Position numbers and translations under genes: made by a program. Positions 50,503-56,729 of a DNA stretch of 56,729 bases are shown here, one piece after another (position 1 is the first letter of the stretch; each line of letters begins with the position of its first letter). The notes beneath the pieces are model-generated. The model worked only from the letters and a program-made list of their open reading frames with translations, was not told the origin of the DNA and made no database searches. The stretch covers positions 1 to 56,729 of the forward strand of contig JAUSPT010000036.1 in NCBI GenBank assembly GCA_030652805.1. Direction: 5' to 3'. This stretch comes from a bacterium. GTDB taxonomy: Bacteria > JAHJDO01.

Positions 50503-53127
50503 TCAGTCCGCGGCTGGATCCGTGATCATGATCGTCGCAGTGGCTCTTTTGTCGCCCACGAGGTCGGTCACGTTGATCGTCCATTCTCCAGGCAGGTCGT
50601 TGACACCGGGAACAAACGTAAACTCGCACACACCGTCCTTTGCGCGGCGGGTGGTGGTAAACCGGGACCATTCGCTGCGGCGCTGCCACGCGTCTTCAAT
50701 ATCCACCCGCAACGGCAGACTGCCGCGAATAACGCGGCCGGACTTGCCGAGAACAACGACCTGGAACGTTACCGTCTTACCCAGCGCGGCCTCTTTCGGA
50801 AGATCTATCCTTACCCCGTCTATCGGCTCGGGCAGGGCTGCAATCAGTTTGCCGCTAGCTGCCGGCAAACCGATCTCAAAGTTTACCGCGCCATTGTCCT
50901 GCTTCTCCACTGTGATCTCCTTGCGCCGAATGGCGTCATAGAGGACAGGCCGCTTGGGATCCATAACCGTAACATCAGCCATTTGCGGCACACCCAGCTC
51001 GAACCGGACTTTGTGTTTGCCGAACCTGGGACCATACGTGCGGTAATCGTTGATAAGGAAGTGATATCGCACTTCACCTGCCTCCAGCGTGTTGGTGAGG
51101 ACGCGCATACCCGACTGTACCGGGCCGCTGATCCGGACAGGCCCGCCGATTCCCTCCATGTGTTTTGCCAGATCAGCCGCGTATTTCTCCACACGCTTCC
51201 GATGCTCGTGAGCGGTGACCAGGTGTTCAGCGGCGGTATTTCCCCTGGTGTGGTGCTCGAACGCGAAGTTGTAGCGGGTGCGGATTGCTCCGGGCAAATC
51301 AAGGCGGAAGGGTTCGTTGACGATGACGCGGCCGCCGGCGGCGATGAACTCTTTAAGCCGGTCTGCCATGGACTGCGTTACCATGCAGGATAAGGGCAGG
51401 ACGAGCGTCTCGTACCGGCTGGCGGCTCCTTCAATGAGGTCGTCGTCCAGGAGCACGTCAAACGGCGCGTGATTCATCAGGAGGAGCGTGGCATACGGCA
51501 GGGTCTGCTCGCCTGCCCAGCCTAGATTAGGAAGGTATGCCCCGGTTCCCCCGTACCCTCCGAACCAGGCGCCAACCGCCGAGGCGAGCAGGGCAACACG
51601 CGGTTTCCAGCGTTCGCTGTCAAGGATAGCCGGACCGTAGGGCTTGACCAGCAAGCGGGTGACTTGTGCTATCGCTCCCAGGGTCTCCGGCAGGTTCGCA
51701 TTAGGGTCATTCCGCGGGTTGGTGAAGTCATTTATACCCCCTGGGTAGTATGTCAGCACGTCGGGACGCTGTGAGATGACCAGCCAGGTTGCCTCGCGGA
51801 CGTAATCCGGTCCCGCTGAGAAATAACCCCGATCCCCATGGAAGTCATACTTAAAGTCGTTCTTGACGTCTGTCCTTGTCACCATCATTTCATTGTCACC
51901 CACAAGAAGCGTGATGTTCTGGTTGACCAGCAGTTTGTCAGGGCGCGCAGCGGCCTGCAAATAGGTGGTGTAAACCAGGTGCTTGATGTCCGGGGTGCCG
52001 TAGGTCCACGTCGCGATCATATCCAGTCCCCTATGTGAATGCCGCACGGGAGCGAGACGATAGGGATCGTGGAGTGTGATTAGCTCGGGATGATGCTTCT
52101 TTGCGGCCTCAGCCATCGCCGTATTCATTGCCGCCGTTCCCTGCCCCCCCTCCCACCACCATTTCAGGTAACGAAGGTGAGGGTGGTCATCGGGGATGAT
52201 CCCGTTCTTGAACTCGGCGGGGTTTATATTTAATTTTCCATGTGTCCCTGGCCCCTCATCAAGCCCTGGGGTTTTTTGCGACGAAATCGGCAGCTTCGCC
52301 AGATCCAGGCCGATCTCCTTTTGCGCCAAACGGGCCATCTCGGGATGGATTGCGAGAGGAGGTTCGATCTCGGTATTCAGAAACAGGTAGCGAAACGCGG
52401 GGAATTCGGCCAGCGACTTCACCCATGTGTCGGCTGTGCGCCGCGCAAAGTCCAACGCCTTCGGCGCTCTGGGGTAGATGCCCTTTCCCTTTGACCCGTC
52501 CGCAAAGACGCCGCGCAGGTCTTGGCGATCCTGAAGGACCTTCGAATTGTACGGGGCGAGCATAAAGCCTCCGTCGAAACCCAGCCGCGCCGCCTGATCA
52601 AGCAGACGCATATCATTGGTGCGGCTAGAAGGCCTCTCGGTCGGATCCATCCGCCATAAAATCAAACCACCAGTATAACCGCACTCCTTTCGGAGGCGGG
52701 AGTCCTCGATTGCGTCCCCTTCGCGGCACCCATCGATGCCAAGCCAGTTCCATACCGGCATCCGTTCCGTGTCACGCGGCGGAGCTATAGTCAGCAGCAT
52801 CCGTACACAGCCCACCTCGCGGCCGGCCTGCTTCAGTCGGGCTTGCACGTTATAGTCGCCAGGCCGCAGGAGGATCGTATCCACCTTGAACCGCGCCTCG
52901 CCTTCCTTCACCGGTACGGTTTGCGTCAGCCAGCCGCCTACGTCGAACTCAACTTCGTCCGCGCCGGAAACCGCCAGCCGCGCTACACAAGGCACGCCGC
53001 GGGGATAGACATACGCCAGGTTCTTGAACCGCGCCTCTGCCGCCTCGCCCTGCGCGCTTCCTGTGATAATCCAGCCCAGCGCGCAGAGGACAGTTACCGC
53101 CAGTGCCGCTTTCTTTATTCTTCCCAT
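50503..53127 (-). CDS. Secreted 874-residue hypothetical protein, GH42-like C-terminal part, GC-rich
   Basis: An 874-residue exported protein with signal peptide (K-K-A-A-L-A-V-T-V-L-C-A-L-G, cleavage near A-Q-G). After an N-terminal beta domain comes a region resembling a glycosidase TIM barrel (M-P-V-W-N-W-L-G near residue 125; F-L-N-T-E-I-E-P with a candidate acid near 248). A later part (L-V-L-P-L-S-C-M near 600; A-G-G-R-V-I-V-N-E near 625) resembles the beta-galactosidase trimerisation domain of GH42. The family is not certain. The DNA is much richer in G and C than all neighbours, with many G/C third positions, so recent transfer is likely. The ribosome site is a strong GGAGG. Confidence 0.65.
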   Translation of the reverse strand: MGRIKKAALAVTVLCALGWIITGSAQGEAAEARFKNLAYVYPRGVPCVARLAVSGADEVEFDVGGWLTQTVPVKEGEARFKVDTILLRPGDYNVQARLKQAGREVGCVRMLLTIAPPRDTERMPVWNWLGIDGCREGDAIEDSRLRKECGYTGGLILWRMDPTERPSSRTNDMRLLDQAARLGFDGGFMLAPYNSKVLQDRQDLRGVFADGSKGKGIYPRAPKALDFARRTADTWVKSLAEFPAFRYLFLNTEIEPPLAIHPEMARLAQKEIGLDLAKLPISSQKTPGLDEGPGTHGKLNINPAEFKNGIIPDDHPHLRYLKWWWEGGQGTAAMNTAMAEAAKKHHPELITLHDPYRLAPVRHSHRGLDMIATWTYGTPDIKHLVYTTYLQAAARPDKLLVNQNITLLVGDNEMMVTRTDVKNDFKYDFHGDRGYFSAGPDYVREATWLVISQRPDVLTYYPGGINDFTNPRNDPNANLPETLGAIAQVTRLLVKPYGPAILDSERWKPRVALLASAVGAWFGGYGGTGAYLPNLGWAGEQTLPYATLLLMNHAPFDVLLDDDLIEGAASRYETLVLPLSCMVTQSMADRLKEFIAAGGRVIVNEPFRLDLPGAIRTRYNFAFEHHTRGNTAAEHLVTAHEHRKRVEKYAADLAKHMEGIGGPVRISGPVQSGMRVLTNTLEAGEVRYHFLINDYRTYGPRFGKHKVRFELGVPQMADVTVMDPKRPVLYDAIRRKEITVEKQDNGAVNFEIGLPAASGKLIAALPEPIDGVRIDLPKEAALGKTVTFQVVVLGKSGRVIRGSLPLRVDIEDAWQRRSEWSRFTTTRRAKDGVCEFTFVPGVNDLPGEWTINVTDLVGDKRATATIMITDPAAD

Positions 53128-53130
53128 TTT

Positions 53131-53167
53131 CTTTTCCTCCTTTTTTCGTTATAGTTTAGTTGTCAAA
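53131..53167 (-). repeat. Conserved leader upstream of the GC-rich secreted protein gene
   Basis: TTGACAACTAAACTATAACG, then A-tract and AGGAGG, is nearly the same as the leader at 50385-50414. The TTGACA and TATAAC are only 7 bp apart, too close for a promoter pair. Confidence 0.5.
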
Positions 53168-53172
53168 TCAAT

Positions 53173-53955
53173 TTAAAAAATACCAAATTCTGAACCCTCT
53201 TCAACACGCCAGCTTCCGGCTTCATAATGTTTTTTTATTTCCTGAGCTGTTAATGCCCTGTTGTAAACCATGACTTCATCAATTGTGCCCTTGTATCTGT
53301 TCATATATTTAAAACCAATCTTCCACGTAGAACTGGTATTCATCGTGACATCTCCTTTACCTTTATCCTGAGAGGCATAATTGTCTCCATCAATATACCA
53401 TCTATAAATAGAACCGCTTTTAGTCAGGGTGTAATATTTCCAATTGCCGAGGCCTAGAATCTCTTTAGTTGGAAAGTATATTGCTGTCGCCCCTGTGTGT
53501 TTTTCTCCCGCTGTATAGAGAAAAGCCGTATTAGGATGAGACGCAGTATATGGATGACACGCATATATCCCCCAAGCAGCGCCACTTTTAAAACAAATCA
53601 CCCCTTGCCAACTAGTTTGAGCAGGGTCGATTTTTGACCAAAATGAAACAGTCCAATTATCAGAGGGGAAAAATACCGGCGCATTTGATATGGTAACTTC
53701 ATCATCTATGCCATCAAAGCTCAAAGCATAACCCTTATCTTGTTTCACCCATTGAGGATTTCCACTGATTTTTCCATCCTTCTTGTTATCAGAAGAATCC
53801 TTGGCTATATCCCCCTTTCCTTCGTCAAAATTCCAGCAACCTACAAGTCCTTCCTCTGCACTGGCTAAAGAACTAAACGTAAAAGCTGATAAAAGAAATA
53901 CAACCAAAAAATCTTTAACTAACCTCATCCTGATTTTTTTGTTTATGTCATACAT
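53173..53955 (-). CDS. Secreted LamG-domain protein
   Basis: A 260-residue exported protein. After a charged M-Y-D-I-N-K-K leader and a signal helix (cleavage near A-S-A), one LamG domain fills the rest. It opens with G-L-V-G-C-W-N-F-D-E-G, has Y-A-L-S-F-D-G-I-D-D, W-T-V-S-F-W-S-K and W-Y-I-D-G-D, and ends with T-I-D-E-V-M-V-Y-N-R-A-L-T-A-Q-E-I. This is a concanavalin A-like beta-sandwich for surface carbohydrate binding. The ATG at 53955 has a GGAGGAG site. Its 5' part is a close paralog of the truncated gene at 50.2 kb. Confidence 0.87.
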   Translation of the reverse strand: MYDINKKIRMRLVKDFLVVFLLSAFTFSSLASAEEGLVGCWNFDEGKGDIAKDSSDNKKDGKISGNPQWVKQDKGYALSFDGIDDEVTISNAPVFFPSDNWTVSFWSKIDPAQTSWQGVICFKSGAAWGIYACHPYTASHPNTAFLYTAGEKHTGATAIYFPTKEILGLGNWKYYTLTKSGSIYRWYIDGDNYASQDKGKGDVTMNTSSTWKIGFKYMNRYKGTIDEVMVYNRALTAQEIKKHYEAGSWRVEEGSEFGIF

Positions 53956-54037
53956 GTCTTCTCCTCCTTGTTTAATTATCAAATTCTGATTAAAGTAACA
54001 TTTATCTAATTTTATGCATATTTAAACATTACCAAAA

Positions 54038-54712
54038 TCACCATGAATCGTGGGCAAACATATCATTCTTATTCGCGGCAACATCATCGTATGACAGCCA
54101 CGAAACATGCCCATCTATAAAACAGTAATTGCCGCCGCCATTGTGCCGGGTAGATGCATTGATATAGTCAGGCCAACAAATCGGACACCTGATGACCTCA
54201 TACGTGCTCTCATCAGTACCGGACGTTTGGGCGTCTCCTATCAACATTATTTCACTTGGCCGGAGTAGCCTGGATATCTTTGTATTGGGCGGTGTTGCGT
54301 AGTATAGTCTGTAAACATGTATGGTGGTGGTCAAAGTCCCCCCGTAAGATATCCCATAACCTGCACTATGGTTAAAACTCCTGGCTGAAGGACACAACCA
54401 CACACTTGCTGGTTGTGAGCTCACCCATCCGTAATTCACATTCTGCCACTCTACAGGAGGCAGATAACCTCCGTCTACCAGAATATTGGTGTAATATGGC
54501 GGGTAATCCGCCGGGTTGCCGCTACAAAAAGGCGGCAGCCAGTCATCATAATCATCGGCATACATCTGAAACGCCAATCCTAATTGCCTGAGATTAGATA
54601 CGCATTTTATTCGCCTTGCCATCTCCCTTGCCTCACTAAGCGCTGGTAAAAGTATGGATGCAAGCAAGGCTATAATAGCTATCACGACCAAAAGTTCTAT
54701 TAAAGTAAAGCC
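54038..54712 (-). CDS. Prepilin-like protein (DUF1559/H-X9-DG type), 5' end interrupted by a group II intron
   Basis: From [10 protein letters not shown] at its start (the prepilin peptidase site and first helix), this frame runs 224 residues. A hydrophobic helix continues [16 protein letters not shown]. The C-terminus has [12 protein letters not shown], which is exactly the H-X9-DG motif of the DUF1559-type prepilins common in PVC bacteria. No start codon lies between the intron and G-F-T-L. The frame stays open to 54964, but that part is intron sequence. The protein may therefore lack its true start, unless splicing restores it from an exon beyond the window. Confidence 0.78.
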   Translation of the reverse strand, partial: GFTLIELLVVIAIIALLASILLPALSEAREMARRIKCVSNLRQLGLAFQMYADDYDDWLPPFCSGNPADYPPYYTNILVDGGYLPPVEWQNVNYGWVSSQPASVWLCPSARSFNHSAGYGISYGGTLTTTIHVYRLYYATPPNTKISRLLRPSEIMLIGDAQTSGTDESTYEVIRCPICWPDYINASTRHNGGGNYCFIDGHVSWLSYDDVAANKNDMFAHDSW

Positions 54713-54801
54713 GTGTAAGTGCTTATCCCTAAAGGAGTTACACTTATTTCGCTTCGCCTCACCGACCAAACCGTGCGTGCGGTTTTCCCTCACACGGCTT
54801 T
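54713..54801 (-). ncRNA. Group II intron domains V and VI
   Basis: The 34-nt hairpin at 54768-54801 has an AGC triad, a GAAA-type loop and the CGCACG strand expected of domain V. A second hairpin (about 54715-54746), with AAGUG/CACUU stem, inner ACUCC-UUUA-GGGAU and an unpaired A about 8 nt from its end, fits domain VI with the branch-point A. The 3' splice site is either after ACTTAC or two bases later, next to the prepilin G-F-T-L codons. Confidence 0.75.
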
Positions 54802-54836
54802 CCCCCTGAGTTTCTTTATGTAGCATTCGTTGAGTA

Positions 54837-56108
54837 CTAAAGTAAGTTTGGAACATAACATACCCCCTTTTCATAAAAGAAAGCATTCGGCCATTTCCGA
54901 GTGCCAGATATACCTTTTCGTTGTTTTCGTCGTCTCCAAAATATACGAAGTTGCGCACATACATAATTATTCAGACTAATTGCTGCTGCATATGCATTGC
55001 CTATACGAAAATAATTAGCCCACCCCCTTACCTTCCTGTTGATTTCCGCTATAACCTCTTTTAACTCCGTTCCCAATGGAAAGCCTTTGATGACTTCCTT
55101 TATTCTCTGCCTTATGGACTTCATCGTTTTCTTTCTTGGGTATTTTACCCGAACCTTCCTTTCCAATCTTGCTGAATACCCTTCTCTGTAGGTAAATCCC
55201 AGAAAATCAAACCCTTCCCGCACATGACAAATCCTCGTTTTCTCTTGGTTCATTTCCAATCCCAACTTCCCTATTATCGCTGCTGCTCTTTGTAAAGCTT
55301 GTTTCGCCGCTTCTTGCGTTCTGCAAAGTATCACCATATCATCCGCATAACGCACCAGCTTTCCGTATTGCTCACTCCATTGTCTATCAAATTCATGCAG
55401 ATAGATATTGCTGAGCAACGGGCTTAAAACTCCGCCCTGCGGACTACCGCTTGTTACATACCTCACCTTACCTTCTTCTAGTATTCCTGCTTTAAGCCAC
55501 TTTCTGATAAGATGTAGTATCCTGCGGTCTGTTACTCGCTTTCGCACGCATTCCATTAGCTGTCCATGCGGAATTGTATCAAAGTAGCTCTTCAGGTCTA
55601 TATCCACTACCCACTTACGATAGTTGACCTGTTTATGCACTTCCTTTACTGCTTGATGTGTACTTCGCTTTGGTCGAAATCCGTAGGAACATTGGAGAAA
55701 ATCTGCCTCATACAACGGTTCTATTATCAGCTTTACCGCCATTTGCACCACCCTATCCTTTACTGTTGGTATTCCCAGCGGTCTTTGTCGTCCGTCTCCC
55801 TTTGGGATATATACCCGCCGTATATTAGCTGCTCTATACTCTCCTCTCTCCAGTTCTTCCCGTATTTCTTCCATAAACTTACCTACTCCGTGCTCTTTAA
55901 TCCACTTGATACTTTTCTCATCTACTCCACCACTGCTGTTCTTTTTCGAAACTCGCTTCCACGCTTCTTCTAATACATCTGTTCTCTTGACCTTGTCATA
56001 CAATATCCCAAACCTTCTCGTTGCACTCTTCTTGGCTGCACAGTATAGCTTTCTCTGGAATGTCCTAACCCAACTCATTGATATGGTTTTAGCCTTTACG
56101 ACACTCAT
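54837..56108 (-). CDS. ltrA: Group II intron reverse transcriptase/maturase
   Basis: A 423-residue protein that helps the intron splice and move. The reverse transcriptase domain has [10 protein letters not shown] near residue 107, Y-G-F-R-P-K-R-S-T near 135, and the catalytic L-V-R-Y-A-D-D. The maturase (X) domain has [11 protein letters not shown] near residue 368. The sequence ends V-C-Y-V-P-N-L-L without an HNH endonuclease, so mobility would use a nick at the replication fork. The ATG at 56108 with GGAG at 7 bp is preferred to the GTG at 56123. It is not a DGR reverse transcriptase. Confidence 0.93.
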   Translation of the reverse strand: MSVVKAKTISMSWVRTFQRKLYCAAKKSATRRFGILYDKVKRTDVLEEAWKRVSKKNSSGGVDEKSIKWIKEHGVGKFMEEIREELERGEYRAANIRRVYIPKGDGRQRPLGIPTVKDRVVQMAVKLIIEPLYEADFLQCSYGFRPKRSTHQAVKEVHKQVNYRKWVVDIDLKSYFDTIPHGQLMECVRKRVTDRRILHLIRKWLKAGILEEGKVRYVTSGSPQGGVLSPLLSNIYLHEFDRQWSEQYGKLVRYADDMVILCRTQEAAKQALQRAAAIIGKLGLEMNQEKTRICHVREGFDFLGFTYREGYSARLERKVRVKYPRKKTMKSIRQRIKEVIKGFPLGTELKEVIAEINRKVRGWANYFRIGNAYAAAISLNNYVCAQLRIFWRRRKQRKGISGTRKWPNAFFYEKGVCYVPNLL

Positions 56109-56729
56109 AATAGGTCTCCACACTCCTTTGAAAACATACTCAAGCTAATGACCCTTCGCTAAGCAAGGTTATAGTGTCCTTGCTATCCTCGCTACTATGG
56201 TCATCTCCGACTTCCTGCATGCCTTTACCACAGCTTTCTGCATTTCGCCTTATACTGTAGCTTATCCCCAGTCGCTCTTTTATTCCTAACCACCACGAAG
56301 AGCAACACTCTTGGCGGTCTTGGTTGTTTTCTTTAGGGACAACCCCTTTCTTCGTCAAAACCCTATCTCTTTCTTGGAAACATACAGGCTCTCCCCAGTT
56401 GCTTAGATGAACTTTCAACACATGCTGCCGCCTTTTACACCGTCGGGTCATCAGGTGCTTACACCCATTTTCTTCCCTGATAATGGCAGGCTTCTCCCAT
56501 AGAACGAAGGATTGCCTCCCGAAATCTCCAGCTCTATCAGTCATACTTGCTGGCTCACTTTTACGATGCCTACAGTCGTTCGTTTTACTACAGCCTATGT
56601 CTTTGCCTCGCCGCTCTGACTGACTACGAGTCGTTTGTTCATAACGAGCAAACTCCCCTTCTGGCGACTTTGTCACTGCGCATTGAGAACGTATGTTACC
56701 ACACGCCCCAGCAGTCAGGCTACCTACCT

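Larger units (their letters stand above)
54713..56704 (-). mobile_element. Group II intron with maturase gene
   Basis: The region holds the maturase gene and domains V/VI at its 3' end. A 5' GTGTG (56704-56700) is a candidate for the first intron bases (consensus GUGYG). The 620 bases from 56109 to the window end hold no gene. Most should fold as the ribozyme's domains I-III. The length of about 2.0 kb is normal. The 5' boundary is tentative, since the 25 bases beyond it do not form a coding exon in frame with the prepilin. Confidence 0.75.

Noticed and set aside
53140-53167. TTGACA and TATAAC as a promoter of the GC-rich gene
   Set aside because: The boxes are only 7 bp apart, so they cannot act as a -35/-10 pair.
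54837-56108. Diversity-generating retroelement reverse transcriptase
   Set aside because: The protein has the maturase X domain of group II introns, and domain V is present. No template/variable repeat pair was seen, and the S23 gene is 37 kb away.
56140-56676. A 178-codon open frame on the minus strand
   Set aside because: It lies in the 5' ribozyme part of the group II intron. The peptide is highly charged and low in hydrophobic core, unlike any family. Structured RNA explains the sequence.

Overview
The window looks like a chromosomal segment of an uncultured, AT-rich, Gram-negative anaerobe, most likely from the Omnitrophota or a neighbouring PVC-type lineage. This is inference. The support is a heptosyltransferase and lipoproteins (outer membrane), an electron-bifurcating NfnAB pair (anaerobic redox metabolism), a prepilin with a PVC-style H-X9-DG C-terminus, LamG proteins, an ISNCY-type insertion sequence, a group II intron, and dispersed palindromic repeats between genes. 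No marker gene such as rRNA is present, so the phylum is not proven.

Layout. 1-250: the end of an insertion sequence and a tRNA-Gly. 0.25-4.8 kb (minus): a tight operon with an aminotransferase, a glycosyltransferase, a heptosyltransferase, cobalamin synthase and a PfkB kinase. 4.9-5.5 kb: a toxin-antitoxin-like nucleotidyltransferase pair. 5.6-8.1 kb: a cysteine-less TlpA-like lipoprotein, BioA and an aspartate/glutamate racemase. 8.2-10.5 kb: nfnB and nfnA. 10.6-17.3 kb (plus): a ceramidase-like protein, a DegT aminotransferase, a DUF1015 protein, a glycosyltransferase and a polyprenyl glycosylphosphotransferase. 17.4-22.2 kb: a four-helix-bundle (S23-like) gene set among repeat arms and a 1445-residue LamG exoprotein. 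22.4-26.2 kb: hicBA, a GalE-like epimerase with an in-frame palindrome, oppB-oppC and a PilZ protein. 26.2-31.4 kb (minus): bioF, bioB, a PHP phosphatase, a UroD-like protein and a HypE-like protein.

31.4-50.4 kb is one long minus-strand catabolic run: two sialidase-fold proteins, a CBM9-like lipoprotein, GH38 and GH36 glycosidases, a class III aminotransferase, a UroD-like methyltransferase, a sugar isomerase, a zinc dehydrogenase, an SMP-30 lactonase, MmsA, a transaldolase, an MttB-type corrinoid methyltransferase and a cupin. Read together, these suggest import, deglycosylation, oxidation and possibly demethylation of an unusual, perhaps methylated, glycan or polyol. 50.2-54 kb holds a truncated LamG gene, a GC-rich probably acquired 874-residue secreted protein and an intact LamG protein. 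From 54 kb to the end there is a DUF1559-type prepilin whose 5' end is cut off by a group II intron carrying its own maturase.

The most notable non-genic signals are two repeat families. Family A is about 135 bp, a long imperfect inverted repeat. Its copies lie between genes, all in the direction of local transcription, with the left end at upstream stop codons. Family B is 99 bp, with two copies 88/99 identical. About half of the differences fall in proposed RNA helices and preserve pairing.
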